A DNA stretch of 63,958 nt from Tistrella bauzanensis (lineage in GTDB: Bacteria; Pseudomonadota; Alphaproteobacteria; Tistrellales; Tistrellaceae): contig NZ_BMDZ01000031.1 in assembly GCF_014636235.1 (NCBI RefSeq), forward strand, positions 1-63,958, written 5' to 3'. The notes beneath the pieces are model-generated. The model made no database searches, had not been told where the DNA came from, and worked only from the letters and a program-made list of their open reading frames with translations. Numbering within the stretch: the stretch's first letter is position 1; each line of letters begins with the position of its first letter. Shown here piece after piece: positions 34,904-45,815 of this stretch. A program made the position numbers and the translations under genes.

Positions 34904-36537
34904 GAGCCCGGTGCCGGAAAGACGCGGCCGCCGACGACGGTGGCATGCACGCCCACATCCTTCAGCGCCATCGGGTCCACCGCCAGCGGATCATCGTCGA
35001 GCACCGCGAAATCGGCGTATTTGCCGACATCGATGCTGCCGACCAGGTGATCGAGCTTCATGGTATAGGCAACCCCCAGCGTGACGGCGCGCAGGGCGGC
35101 TTCAACCGGAATGCGTTCCTCGGCGCCGAGCAGGGCGCCGGAGGCGGTGAGCCGGTTGACCGCGCACCAGGCGGTGAACAGCGGCGCCACCGGCGTGATC
35201 GGCGCATCGGAATGCATCGAGAACGGCACACCCAGCCTGAGCGCCGTGCCGCAGGGGTCCAGCCGCTCGGCCCGCACCGGCCCCACGGTCTGGGCGGCAT
35301 GGGCGTCGCCCCAGTAATAGATGTGGTTGGCGAAGATGTTGCAGCAGATGCCCAGCGTCTTCATCCGCCGCAGCAGCGCTTCATCCAGCATCTGGGCATG
35401 CTGCAGGGTGTGGCGATGATCGGCGCGCGGCGTGCGGATCAGCGCCGCCTCGATCGCGTCGATGGCAAGCTCGCTCGCCTGATCGCCATTGGTGTGGATC
35501 TGCAGATGCGCGCCGGCGGCGTGATAGGCGTCCACCACCTGCATCACATCGGCCGGCGCCATGTACCACATGCCATTGGGCGCGCCGTTGTGATAGCCGG
35601 GCCAGCGCAGCCGGGCGGTGAAACCCTGGATCGAGCCGTCGACCACCAGCTTGACCAGCCCGAATTTCAGCCGGTCGGTGCTGGCGCCGGCCAGAACCTT
35701 CCAGCGCGCGACGCCGTCGTCCAGGCTGTGCATGCGTTGCGCCAGCGCCGGCGCCAGCCTGATCGGGAAATCATCGGCGCCGGTGACCGTCGTCAGCACC
35801 TCGACCGCCTCGGCCCCGAGCTGGTTCAGAAGATCGGTGCAGGTGGTAACGCCGCTGGCGCGGGCGATATCGGCGAAGCGGCGCAGAACCCGTTCGTCGG
35901 CCGCACGCAGCACCGGCACCCTGTCGATCTTGCTGCGCACCCAGCCCATCGCCTCCGGGCCCAGCAATTCGCCGGTCAGCCGGCCGGCTTCGTCGCGCGC
36001 CAGCCCGTCGAGATCGGTGTCATCGCGCAGACCCACCAGATCGAGTGCGGCGCTGTTGACGTTGAGGATATGGGCCGAGGCATGCAGCACCAGCACCGGC
36101 CGGGTGGTCGACACCCGGTCGAGGTCGCAGCGGGTCATCCGCCGGCCATCGAAATAGATCGGATCGAAGCCCCAGGCCGATAATGCCCGTGTCGGATCGG
36201 TCAGTGCCGCCGCCTCCGCCGCCAGCACCTCGACCACCGCATCGATGCTGGTCAGGCCCGGCCAGACCCGCCCATCGGGGCCGCGGCGATCGAAGAAGCC
36301 GACATAGCGGTCGTCCCAGACCATGCCTTCAAACACGTGGGCGTGGCCCTCGACGAAGCCCGGCATCAGCACCTTGCCGGCGAAGCGGTCGTCGAGGCTG
36401 GCTCGGCCGAATGCGGTCAGCATGGTCTCGTCGCCCATGCCCAGGATGCGGCCGTCACGCACGGCCACATGGGTGGCGAACGGCCGATAGCCGTTCAGCG
36501 TGATGATCCGCTTGGCCTGGAAAACGCTGACCGGCAT
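34900..36537 (-). CDS. YtcJ-like metal-dependent amidohydrolase
   Basis: The 545-residue protein has an Amidohydro_3 layout. The HxH motif is in MPGFVEGHAHVFEG (about 58-71), a Lys in FGLVKLVVDGSIQG, His residues in HLQIHTNGD and HTLQHAQM, and the Asp in PFSMHSDAPI. These are the usual binuclear metal ligands. The family hydrolyses amides, ureas or formamides, and the exact substrate cannot be read. The ATG at 36537 (MPVSVFQAKRI) follows GGGAGC. The stop is fused to the start of the COG0523 metallochaperone gene. Confidence 0.88.
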   Translation of the reverse strand: MPVSVFQAKRIITLNGYRPFATHVAVRDGRILGMGDETMLTAFGRASLDDRFAGKVLMPGFVEGHAHVFEGMVWDDRYVGFFDRRGPDGRVWPGLTSIDAVVEVLAAEAAALTDPTRALSAWGFDPIYFDGRRMTRCDLDRVSTTRPVLVLHASAHILNVNSAALDLVGLRDDTDLDGLARDEAGRLTGELLGPEAMGWVRSKIDRVPVLRAADERVLRRFADIARASGVTTCTDLLNQLGAEAVEVLTTVTGADDFPIRLAPALAQRMHSLDDGVARWKVLAGASTDRLKFGLVKLVVDGSIQGFTARLRWPGYHNGAPNGMWYMAPADVMQVVDAYHAAGAHLQIHTNGDQASELAIDAIEAALIRTPRADHRHTLQHAQMLDEALLRRMKTLGICCNIFANHIYYWGDAHAAQTVGPVRAERLDPCGTALRLGVPFSMHSDAPITPVAPLFTAWCAVNRLTASGALLGAEERIPVEAALRAVTLGVAYTMKLDHLVGSIDVGKYADFAVLDDDPLAVDPMALKDVGVHATVVGGRVFPAPGS

Positions 36538-36938
36538 GGTTCTGATGCTCCCTGATCGCTGTGGCCTGATCGCCCTGGCCAGATGCTCTGGCCAGATGCT
36601 CTGGATTGGACGGGCTTGTGGAACGGATGCCAGATGGTGCGGCGGGTGCGCGGGCGGGCACAGAGCCACCACAGCCGCATCGACCGGGCCAGGGTCGGTC
36701 AATCGATGACATAACACTATTACACGGTGAGGCGATGTACGATACAAGGGCATTCTACCCAGGCGGCGGGACGATGTGATGGCGATGTGGATATCCTGCA
36801 TCTTACGGGCGACGGCCGGCAGGGCACCGGCCATCTTGGCCCAGTCGATCGACCCGATGTGGCCCTGTGGCGGTGCGGCGCCGCACCGCAGGATGAAGAG
36901 GTCGGCAACCGGAACCGAAAGGCAGGACCGGCATATGC
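36538..36938. promoter_or_regulatory. Divergent regulatory region with a 13-bp tandem repeat
   Basis: This 400-bp stretch separates the amidohydrolase (minus) from the TauE-like gene (plus). GGCCAGATGCTCT occurs twice in tandem at 36577-36602. An AT-richer segment around 36705-36740 (ATGACATAACACTATTACAC) could hold the promoter of the downstream operon. No gene is supported here. Confidence 0.45.
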
Positions 36939-37781
36939 ATGTCCACCGGAGCTGTGACAGGTGGCCCCCTTGCAGGGCATTGGCTGCAGGTGGCGCAGAT
37001 GCTGGCTGACTGGCTGGATCCGGGGTTTCTGGCGCCGGGGCTGACCGCACAGGATCTGTTCTGGGCGGGCGTGGCCGTGTTCGGCGCGGCGGTGCTGCGC
37101 GGTTTCACCGGATTTGGCTTTGCCCTGGCGGCAGTGCCACTGACCAGCCTGGTTCTGCCGCCCGAAGTGGTGGTGCCGGTGGTGATGGTGGTGCAACTGA
37201 TCATCGGCACCGGCGACGCGGTACGGGAACGCCGCGCCGTCGACCGCGGCGTCGTCCTGTGGCTGACCGTGGGTGTGGCCCTGGCCACGCCGCTGGGCAT
37301 GTGGCTGCTGATCTGGCTGCCGCCCGCCACCACGCGGATCGCGATCGGCGGGGTGGTGTTGCTGGGGGTGGCCGCGTCGTGGCGGCCGCCGGATCTGGGA
37401 GATCTGGTGCGGTTGCGATCGGTCCGGATCGGCGTGGGAGCGCTGGCCGGGCTGTTTACAGGGCTTGCCGCCATGCCGGGGCCGCCGGCGGTGGCCTATA
37501 TGCTGGCGGCCGAACGCGATCCGCGGGTCATCCGGGCCACGCTGATGGTGTTCTTCTTTTTCACCGCTGTCGCCGGAACGATCAGTGCCTGGGGAGCAGG
37601 GCTGATCGGGCGGACGGAGCTGGTACTGACGGCAATCTCGCTGCCGTTGGTGATCGGCGGCAGCGCGATCGGGGCGGCGTTGTTCGGCTTGGGGGCCACA
37701 CGGTTCTATCGCCCGGCGGCGCTGATCATCCTGCTGGCGACCGGCCTGACCACGATCATCCGCGAGATCGTGATCTATTGA
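36939..37781 (+). CDS. TauE/SafE-family membrane permease
   Basis: The 280-residue protein has about eight membrane segments and the TauE/SafE repeats: GRGFTGFGFALAAVPLTSL-like LRGFTGFGFALAAVPL near residue 55 and GLFTGLAAMPGPPAVAYML near 170. The family exports sulfite, sulfoacetate or related anions, or takes up organic acids. It is followed after 53 bases by a peptide-type ABC importer on the same strand and is probably the first gene of that operon, perhaps handling the anion released from the imported compound. Confidence 0.87.
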   Translation: MSTGAVTGGPLAGHWLQVAQMLADWLDPGFLAPGLTAQDLFWAGVAVFGAAVLRGFTGFGFALAAVPLTSLVLPPEVVVPVVMVVQLIIGTGDAVRERRAVDRGVVLWLTVGVALATPLGMWLLIWLPPATTRIAIGGVVLLGVAASWRPPDLGDLVRLRSVRIGVGALAGLFTGLAAMPGPPAVAYMLAAERDPRVIRATLMVFFFFTAVAGTISAWGAGLIGRTELVLTAISLPLVIGGSAIGAALFGLGATRFYRPAALIILLATGLTTIIREIVIY

Positions 37782-37834
37782 TGCCGGCCATGCCGCTGGC
37801 GGGCCTGCCACCACGGGAGGCATGAGGGGACAAG

Positions 37835-39409
37835 ATGCGTATCTTGAAGACGGCCGCGATCGCGGCGATGACGGCATGGCTGACAGCGGGAACGGCGGTG
37901 GCCGAACCCAAACCCGGCGGCGAGCTGGTGATTGCATCCAGCCAGGTGCCGCGGCACTTCAACGGCGCGGTGCAGTCTGGCATCGCCACGGCCGTGGCAT
38001 CGACACAGATCTTTGCAAGCCCCCTGCGGTTCGACGACCAGTGGAACCCGCAGCCCTATCTGGCCAGGTCGTGGGAGGTGGCGCCCGACGGGTTGTCGGT
38101 GACCCTGCATCTGGTCGAAAACGCCGTGTTCCACGATGGCAAGCCGGTGACATCGGAGGATGTCGCCTTCTCGATCGGGGTGATCAAGGCGAACCACCCG
38201 TTCCAGACCATGCTGGCGCCGGTGGACACGGTTGAAACGCCCGATGCGCACACCGTGGTGATCCGGCTGTCAAAGCCGCATCCGGCGCTGCTGCTGGCGA
38301 TGTCGCCGCCGCTGATGCCGATCCTGCCCAAGCATATCTATGGCGACGGTCAGGACGTGAAAAGCCATCCGGCCAATCTGGCGCCGGTCGGATCGGGCCC
38401 GTTCAAGCTGACCGAATACAAGCAGGGCGAGTATTTCGTCCTTGAGAAGTTCGACAAGTATTTCATGCCCGGCCGGCCCTATCTGGACCGGATCGTGACC
38501 CGGATCGTGCCGGACGAGAACAACCGTCTGATCATGCTGGAACGTGGCGAGACCGGCATGCTGAGCTATGTGTCGGGCGTGCGCGAGATCATGCGCATGA
38601 AGAAGATGGACAATGTCGAGGCCACGGCGAAGGGCTACGATGCCATCGGCCCGATCAACTGGCTGGCCTTCAACACCGGCAAGCCGCCGCTGGACAATGT
38701 GAAGGTTCGCAAGGCCATCGCCCATGCCGTCGACCGGGGCTTCATCCTGGACAAGCTGATGGGCGGCACCGCGACGCCGGCGCTGACCCCGATCATGCCG
38801 GGCACGCCGTTCTATACCGATGACGTCGAAAGATACCCCTACGATCCGGCCGCGGCCGAAGCCCTGCTCGACGAGGCCGGCTTCCCCAAGAAGGATGATG
38901 GCAGCCGCTTCACCCTGACCATCGATTACATCCCGAACAGCAATGACCAGCAGCGCAACCTGGCCGAATATATCCGCCCGCAGCTTGCCAAGGTCGGCAT
39001 CACGGTGGTGGTGCGCGCGGCCCCGGACTTCCCGACCTGGGCGCAGCGCGTCGGCAGCCATGATTTCGACCTGACCATGGATCAGGTGTTCAACTGGGCC
39101 GATCCGGTGATCGGTGTCGACCGCACCTATCTGTCGAGCAATATCCGCAAGGGCATCATCTGGTCGAACACCCAGCAGTACAAGAATGCGCGGGTCGACG
39201 AGATTCTGGCGCAGGCGGCGAGCGAGATGGATGTGGAGAAGCGCAAGGCGCTCTACGCCGAATTCCAGAAGATCGTGGTCGATGAGGTGCCGATCCTCTA
39301 TGTCAACGCCATCCCCTATCACTCGGCGTTCGACAAGCGGCTGCGCAACACCCCCACGACCATCTGGGGTCCGTCGTCGCCGATGGACGAGATGTACTGG
39401 GACAAGTGA
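37835..39409 (+). CDS. Peptide/opine-type ABC transporter substrate-binding protein
   Basis: The 524-residue SBP_bac_5 protein starts with a Sec signal (KTAAIAAMTAWLTAGTAVAEP, cleavage after AVA near residue 23). It continues with the cluster C fold: ARSWEVAPDGLSVTLHLVENAVFHDGKPVTSEDVAFS and GSGPFKLTEYKQGEYFVLEKF. Such proteins capture oligopeptides, opines, nickel chelates or glutathione in the periplasm. The permease and ATPase genes follow directly. Confidence 0.92.
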   Translation: MRILKTAAIAAMTAWLTAGTAVAEPKPGGELVIASSQVPRHFNGAVQSGIATAVASTQIFASPLRFDDQWNPQPYLARSWEVAPDGLSVTLHLVENAVFHDGKPVTSEDVAFSIGVIKANHPFQTMLAPVDTVETPDAHTVVIRLSKPHPALLLAMSPPLMPILPKHIYGDGQDVKSHPANLAPVGSGPFKLTEYKQGEYFVLEKFDKYFMPGRPYLDRIVTRIVPDENNRLIMLERGETGMLSYVSGVREIMRMKKMDNVEATAKGYDAIGPINWLAFNTGKPPLDNVKVRKAIAHAVDRGFILDKLMGGTATPALTPIMPGTPFYTDDVERYPYDPAAAEALLDEAGFPKKDDGSRFTLTIDYIPNSNDQQRNLAEYIRPQLAKVGITVVVRAAPDFPTWAQRVGSHDFDLTMDQVFNWADPVIGVDRTYLSSNIRKGIIWSNTQQYKNARVDEILAQAASEMDVEKRKALYAEFQKIVVDEVPILYVNAIPYHSAFDKRLRNTPTTIWGPSSPMDEMYWDK

Positions 39410-39481
39410 TCGCGTCGGCGGGGGCGTCGCGATGCCGGCGTGCCCCCGCCCGCCCGGACCTTCAGGAAGACGGGATATCCC

Positions 39482-40459
39482 ATGACCATCGCGTTCGGCC
39501 TGCTGCGCCGGATCCTGAATGCCTGCCTGCTGCTCGCGATCGTGGTGACGTTGAACTTCACCCTGATCCATGCGGCACCGGGTGACCCGGCTGAAGTGAT
39601 CGCCGGCGAAATGGGCGGCGCCACGGCCGAGATCCTGGCCGAGATCCGCGCCCGCTATGGCCTGGATCAGCCATTCACCGTGCAGCTCGGGGCTTATTTC
39701 GGGCGGATCATCCAGGGTGATTTCGGCTATTCGTTCTATTTCAACGAACCGGTTCTATCGCTGATCCTGCAAAGGCTGCCGGCAACGCTGCTGCTGGTGA
39801 GCGCGGCGCTGGGCCTGTCGGTGATCGTGGGCGTGGTGATGGGCGTGATCAGCGCCCGGCGGCCGCGCCATATCTTCAGCCACATCGTGACCGCGATTTC
39901 GCTGGCCGGCTATTCGGCGCCGGTGTTCTGGACCGGCCTGATGCTGCTGCTGCTGTTCGCGTCGCTGTGGCCGATCTTCCCCACCTCGGGCATGTCGCGG
40001 GTGGCGGCCAGCTACGGCCCCTTCGGCTATGTGCTGGATGTGGCCCATCACCTGATCCTGCCGGCGGCGACGCTGGCCATCGTTTATGTCGCCCAATACA
40101 GCCGGCTGTCGCGCACCGCCATGATCGACGCGCTGGATGCCGATTACGTCCGCACCGCCCGGGCCAAGGGGCTGGGCGAGGGGCGGGTGGTGTTCAAGCA
40201 CGCGCTGCGCAACGCGCTGATCCCGGTGGTCACCGTCGTTGGCCTGCAATTCGGCCAGCTCTTCGCCGGCGCCGTGCTGGTGGAGACGGTCTATGCCTGG
40301 CCGGGCATGGGGCGGCTGGTCTATGAGTCGATCCTGCGGCGCGACTATCCGACGCTGCTGGGTGTGCTGTTCTTCTCGGCGGTGCTGGTGATGGCGGTCA
40401 ATATCCTGACCGACCTCGTCTATCGTCTGATCGATCCCCGCATCCGGACCGGTGGCTGA
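39482..40459 (+). CDS. Dpp/Opp-type ABC transporter permease (DppB-like)
   Basis: The 325-residue permease has six membrane segments, an N-terminal LLRRILNACLLLAIVVTLNF, LHAAPGDPAEVIAG-like IHAAPGDP, and the EAA loop DYVRTARAKGLGEGRVVFKHALRNALIPVVT (about 220-250) that contacts the ATPase. The ATG at 39482 fits the conserved N-terminus. Its stop shares one base with the next start (TGATG). Confidence 0.92.
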   Translation: MTIAFGLLRRILNACLLLAIVVTLNFTLIHAAPGDPAEVIAGEMGGATAEILAEIRARYGLDQPFTVQLGAYFGRIIQGDFGYSFYFNEPVLSLILQRLPATLLLVSAALGLSVIVGVVMGVISARRPRHIFSHIVTAISLAGYSAPVFWTGLMLLLLFASLWPIFPTSGMSRVAASYGPFGYVLDVAHHLILPAATLAIVYVAQYSRLSRTAMIDALDADYVRTARAKGLGEGRVVFKHALRNALIPVVTVVGLQFGQLFAGAVLVETVYAWPGMGRLVYESILRRDYPTLLGVLFFSAVLVMAVNILTDLVYRLIDPRIRTGG

Positions 40460-41349
40460 TGACCATGACCGATCACACCACAACCGTCACACCGGAAGCG
40501 CCGGCCGCGGTCTCGCCCACCCGCGAGATGCTGAAGCGGATGGTGACCCATCCATCGGGGCTGATGGGCATGCTGCTATTGGCGACGCTGATCGCCGGCA
40601 CGATCTTCGGGCCGATGATCTATCAGGTCGATCCGTTCGAGATCGCCGGCATCCCGTTCTGGCCGCCCGATGCCGATGCGCCGCTGGGCACCGATTATCT
40701 GGGCCGCGACGTTCTGGCCGGGCTGCTCTATGGCGGCCGCGCCACCCTGGCAGTCGGTGCTGTTGCCGCGCTGATATCGGTCGTCATCGGCGTGACGGTG
40801 GGCGCGGTCGCCGGCTTCTTCGGCGGCATCGTCGATGCGGTGCTGATGAAGTTGACCGAGGTGTTCCAGGTGCTGCCGGCGCTGTTGTTCGCCATGGTGC
40901 TGGTGGCATTGTTCGGGGCCCGGCTGGACATCATCACCATGGCGATCGGCGGGGTGAGCTGGACCCAGACCGCGCGGCTGACCCGGGCCGAGTTCATGCG
41001 CATCCGGGGCCTGGAATATGTGAAGGCCGCGACCACCGGCGGTGCCGACAGCCTGTATCTGATCCTGCGCTGCATCCTGCCCAACGCGCTGCCGCCGATC
41101 ATCGTGTCGGCGACGCTGGCGATCGGCGTGGCGATCCTGTTCGAAGGCGGGTTGAGCTTTCTGGGGCTCGGCGATCCCAATGTCATGAGTTGGGGGCTGA
41201 TGATCGGCCAGAGCCGCAACTACCTGCTGGATGCCTGGTGGTCGGTGACCGCGCCGGGGGCCGCGATCTTTGTGGCGGTGCTGGCGGTCAGCCTGATCGG
41301 CGACGGTATCAACGACGCGATCAACCCGCGTCTCAGGCGGAGGCGCTGA
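40459..41349 (+). CDS. Dpp/Opp-type ABC transporter permease (DppC-like)
   Basis: The 296-residue permease has the DppC pattern with LGTDYLGRDVLAGLLYGGRATLAVG (about 76-100) and the EAA-like loop RGLEYVKAATTGGADSLYLILRCILPNALPPIIV (about 185-220), then FLGLGDPNVMSWGLMI. It pairs with the preceding permease to form the channel. Confidence 0.92.
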   Translation: MTMTDHTTTVTPEAPAAVSPTREMLKRMVTHPSGLMGMLLLATLIAGTIFGPMIYQVDPFEIAGIPFWPPDADAPLGTDYLGRDVLAGLLYGGRATLAVGAVAALISVVIGVTVGAVAGFFGGIVDAVLMKLTEVFQVLPALLFAMVLVALFGARLDIITMAIGGVSWTQTARLTRAEFMRIRGLEYVKAATTGGADSLYLILRCILPNALPPIIVSATLAIGVAILFEGGLSFLGLGDPNVMSWGLMIGQSRNYLLDAWWSVTAPGAAIFVAVLAVSLIGDGINDAINPRLRRRR

Positions 41350-41350
41350 C

Positions 41351-42405
<1,055 letters not shown>

Positions 42406-42409
<4 letters not shown>

Positions 42410-43440
42410 CCATGATGACCGCAGCGAACGACACAACCGCGTCAAGGACCGCGCCTCTGCTTCAGGTCGATGATCTGAAGGTGCATTTTCCCGCCGGCCG
42501 CAAGGGCGCCTTCGGGCCGCATCGGGTGGTGCACGCCGTCGACGGTGTCAGCTTCACCGTGCCCCGGGGCGGCACCTTCGGGATCGTCGGCGAAAGCGGA
42601 TCGGGCAAGTCGACCACGGCTCTCGCGGTGATGCGGCTGGCGCCGGTGAGCGCCGGCCATATCCGGCTGGGCGACCAGCCCTTGTCGGAGCTGTCGGGCG
42701 CGGGCTTGCGCGCCGCGCGCCGCGACGTGCAGATGATCTTCCAGGATCCGTTCTCGTCGCTGAACCCGCGCCGGCGGGCGGCCGAGGCGATCCGCGAGCC
42801 GCTGGACCGTCTGGGCATCGGCACGACGCGTGAACGGGCCGATCGGGTGGTATCGCTGATCGATGCGGTGGGTTTGCCGCAATCGGCCGGCGGGCTGTTT
42901 CCGCATCAGTTCTCAGGCGGGCAGCGCCAGCGGATCTGCATCGCGCGGGCGCTGGCCTCATCGCCATCGCTGGTGGTGTGCGACGAGGCGGTGTCGGCGC
43001 TGGACGTGGCGATCCAGGCGCAGATCCTCAACCTGCTGCGCCGGCTTCAGCACGAACTGGGCCTGACCTATGTGTTCATCTCGCATGATCTGGGCGTGGT
43101 GCAGCACATCTGTTCCGAGGTCGCGGTGATGTATCTGGGGCGGATCGTCGAACGCGCGCCGACCACATCGCTGTTCACCCGGCCGCGGCATCCCTATACT
43201 TGGTCGCTGATGTCGGCCGCGGCCCCGGCCGGTCCGCTGCGCGACGCGTTGAAGCGGCGCTTTCTGGTGGTGGGCGAACCGCCAAGCCCGATCGATCCGC
43301 CGCCGGGCTGCCGGTTCGCCGGCCGCTGCCCGTTTGCCGATGACCGTTGCCGCACCGAAACCCCGCTGGAACGGGCGATGTCGCCCGGCCATTACGTCGC
43401 CTGCCACCATGCCGAGAAGATCGACGGGCCCACGATCTGA
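42406..43440 (+). CDS. Dpp/Opp-type ABC transporter ATP-binding protein (DppF-like)
   Basis: The 344-residue ATPase has Walker A GESGSGKST, the DppF-type QMIFQDPFSSLNPRRRAAEAI, signature FSGGQRQRICIARAL and Walker B LVVCDEAVSALDV, with Ala in place of the common Pro. The C-terminal extension again has a Cys-rich tail (GCRFAGRCPFADDRC). GAGGAGATC upstream of 42406 decides the start. It is the last gene of the importer operon. Confidence 0.92.
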
Positions 43441-43479
43441 ACGCCGGCCCGCCTGGCCGTTGGCCCGCCTGAATGCCGG

Positions 43480-44316
43480 TCAGCGCCCCCGCGCCGGCAC
43501 CACCAGCGCGTCGCAATCGATCGCGGCCAGAACCTGACGGGCGGCGCTGCCCATCACCGCCTCGGCCAGAATGCCATGGCCGCGCGTGCCGATGGCGACC
43601 AGATCGGCATCGAGCGCGGTGGCCTGATCCTGCAACACCGTGGCCGGCGTGCCGGGCGCGGCAATGCGGGCGATGCGGTCACGCAAGGGTACCGCGATCG
43701 CCAGCCCGTCGATGAACCGGTCCAGGGCCGGGCCGGCCTCGTCGGCCTCGGCGGGGTCATGAGCATGGACGACCGTTATGCGGGCTGTGGCGAACAGCGC
43801 CAGCGCCGCCTCCACCGCATGGCGGGCGGGCTTCGAGAAATCGGTCGCGATCATCAGGTGCTGATAGGGGCCGGTCACCCGCCGCCGCACCACCAGAACC
43901 GGTGCCGGCGCCCGCCGCAGAAGCCGGTCGACCGTGTCGCCCAGTAGCAGCAGGCCGTGCGGCTCGGCGCGGGCGAGCCCCGTGACGATCACGTCGATCC
44001 CCTCACGATCGGCCAGATCGGCGATCACATCGGCCGGCACGCCTTCCTCGATCCGTGTGGTGATGCTGAAGTCCTGGGCGGCCGCGCCATCGAGCAGCCC
44101 GGCCGGGAGGTCCGCCGCCAGCCGGGCCGCCGCCGCCCGCATCTGCTCTTCGGCCGAACCCTCGGCGCCGCTATCGGCTTCCGCGACATGCAGAATGGTC
44201 AGGCGGGCGCGGGTCTGGCGCGCCAGAGCCACCGCCCGGTCCAGCGCCCGGTCGGTCCGGCCGGTGATGTCGGTGGCAAGCAGGATGTTCGGCGGTGCGG
44301 GCGGGGCGGGGGGCAT
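43480..44316 (-). CDS. Tandem universal stress protein (UspA domains)
   Basis: The 278-residue protein has two UspA domains. The first begins NILLATDITGRTDRALDRAVALA and the second GPYQHLMIATDFSKPARHAVEAAL (about residue 150). The ATP-binding glycine loop is present in the second domain (GTRGHGILAEAVMGSAARQVL) and weaker in the first (GLARAEPHGLLLLGDTVDRLL). Usp proteins help survival under starvation or oxidative stress. The ATG at 44316 is chosen; the longer frame is not conserved. Confidence 0.88.
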   Translation of the reverse strand: MPPAPPAPPNILLATDITGRTDRALDRAVALARQTRARLTILHVAEADSGAEGSAEEQMRAAAARLAADLPAGLLDGAAAQDFSITTRIEEGVPADVIADLADREGIDVIVTGLARAEPHGLLLLGDTVDRLLRRAPAPVLVVRRRVTGPYQHLMIATDFSKPARHAVEAALALFATARITVVHAHDPAEADEAGPALDRFIDGLAIAVPLRDRIARIAAPGTPATVLQDQATALDADLVAIGTRGHGILAEAVMGSAARQVLAAIDCDALVVPARGR

Positions 44317-44398
44317 GGCTGGTCTCCGGGACGCGCGGATGGATGGATGGCCAGCCCTATTGAAACGCGGGTGGGCGGTGAATGCCAGCGGTGTCCTG

Positions 44399-44722
44399 TC
44401 AGACGTCACGGCCGAAATGCACCGCCAGCCACACCGTCGGCTCGCGGTCATCGGTCCAGATGACCCGGTGACGCAGCCGGGCCGGCAACAGGATGTGGTC
44501 GCCGGGGCCCAGCACGGTCTCGCCCTGGCCTTCGATCAGCAGCCCGGCGGAGCCTGTCAGCAACACCACCCACTCATCCCAACTCTGGTCATACCACTCA
44601 CCCTCCGGGGTCGATTGTCCCCATGAGACAATGCGTTCCACCCGCACGCCCGGGCGATTGAGAAGCTCAGTGAAAACTTCGTCCACGGCACGCGACGGCA
44701 GGGGTGAGAGCAGGTTCGGCAT
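44399..44722 (-). CDS. Small cupin-domain protein
   Basis: The 107-residue protein is a single cupin barrel: VRVERIVSWGQSTPEGEWYDQSWDEWVVLLTGSAGLLIEG, then GPGDHILLPARLRHRVIWTD. The first cupin motif lacks the usual HxH but keeps Glu, and the second has one His. It is probably a small sugar- or phosphomannose isomerase-like enzyme or sensor; no role is assigned. ATG 44737 is an alternative start. It is on the same strand as the iron operon upstream. Confidence 0.78.
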   Translation of the reverse strand: MPNLLSPLPSRAVDEVFTELLNRPGVRVERIVSWGQSTPEGEWYDQSWDEWVVLLTGSAGLLIEGQGETVLGPGDHILLPARLRHRVIWTDDREPTVWLAVHFGRDV

Positions 44723-44755
44723 GGGTGGTCTGATCATCCGCTGAGAGTGAAGAGT

Positions 44756-44770
44756 GGCCCGAACCGGGCC
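44756..44770. other. Short perfect hairpin between cupin gene and methyltransferase
   Basis: GGCCCG-AAC-CGGGCC is a perfect six-bp stem with a three-base loop in the gap between the two minus-strand genes. No T-run follows in either direction; it may be a processing or weak termination site. Confidence 0.4.
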
Positions 44771-44845
44771 TGATACCAACCCCCACAGCTTAATACGCGC
44801 AGCCTTCGACCGACATGGTTGATCGCGCGCCCGGCGAATGCCGGA

Positions 44846-45763
44846 TCACTCGGGCGGGCCGATCAGCAACAGCCGGGTCGGGCCGGCAACCGTCGCCCCA
44901 TGGCTGGCGCCGGCGGGGATCAGCGCATGCTCACCCTGTCGCAGCACGCGTTCGGTGCCATCGACCCGCGCATGCAGTTCGCCTGAGAGCACCACCACCA
45001 GTTCGGCACCCTGGGCGGTGTGGGCCGGAATGGCGCCGGTGACGTCGGCCTCGACCACCAGCAGATCGCCGATCCGGCCGGTGATGAGGCCATGGAAGCC
45101 GGGCATCTCGATCACAGCACCGGTCGTGGCTGGCATGACCGGCTTGCGGGCGGTGATCAGATAGCCCACCGCCCTGACCGGCCGCACGGTGCCGGGCACC
45201 AGCCCAACCGCCCGCAGCCAGTCGCCCAGCACCTCTGGCGCATCCAGACGCATGCGGGATGCAACCGGGCCGAAATACCGCTTCAGGGCGGCGGCCTGCT
45301 CGGGCGGCGTGGTGACGATGGCAAGCCGGCCGCCCGGTGCCAGCACCCGCGCCATCTCGGCGACGGCCGCCTGTGGATCGGGAAAGAAGAAGAAGGCGTT
45401 GAGTGCCGTCACCCGCGTGAAGGCGCCATCCGGAAAGGGCAGCCGTCCGACATCGCCCTGGCACAGCGTCAGCCGCCCGGCCGCGCAGGCGGCGGCATTG
45501 CGGCGGCGGCTTTCATCGACCATGTCGGGCGAATGATCGAGCCCGGCGGCACTGGCACCGGTTTTCAGCACCCGCTCAAGGAAGACGCCGCCCCCGCAGC
45601 CCAGATCCAGCAGGTGATCATCGGGCGTGGGACCGAGGGCATCCAGGGTCATGTCGAAGCTGGTCTTGTGACCGGCGGGATGGCGATAGAGCAGTCGGCC
45701 GATCATCCCGCCGGGACGGCGGGCGATGCGGTCGACCAGTCGGTCCATGAAGGTCGCGCTCAT
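44846..45763 (-). CDS. Methyltransferase-cupin fusion protein
   Basis: The 305-residue protein joins a class I SAM-dependent methyltransferase (residues about 1-205) to a C-terminal cupin (about 215-300). The first part has DDHLLDLGCGGGVFLERVL as the SAM-binding motif, then LPFPDGAFTRVTALNAFFFFPD and MARVLAPGGRLAIVT. The cupin has GAELVVVLSGELHARVDG and LRQGEHALIPAGASHG. It is 52 bases downstream of the RhtX-like gene and in the same operon as a TonB receptor. It could modify or release an imported siderophore; this is inference. Confidence 0.85.
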   Translation of the reverse strand: MSATFMDRLVDRIARRPGGMIGRLLYRHPAGHKTSFDMTLDALGPTPDDHLLDLGCGGGVFLERVLKTGASAAGLDHSPDMVDESRRRNAAACAAGRLTLCQGDVGRLPFPDGAFTRVTALNAFFFFPDPQAAVAEMARVLAPGGRLAIVTTPPEQAAALKRYFGPVASRMRLDAPEVLGDWLRAVGLVPGTVRPVRAVGYLITARKPVMPATTGAVIEMPGFHGLITGRIGDLLVVEADVTGAIPAHTAQGAELVVVLSGELHARVDGTERVLRQGEHALIPAGASHGATVAGPTRLLLIGPPE

Positions 45764-45815
45764 GGGTCAGGGCCTTTGTCGAAACGATGGGGGCAGGTGA
45801 TGTCGGACGGTGATG

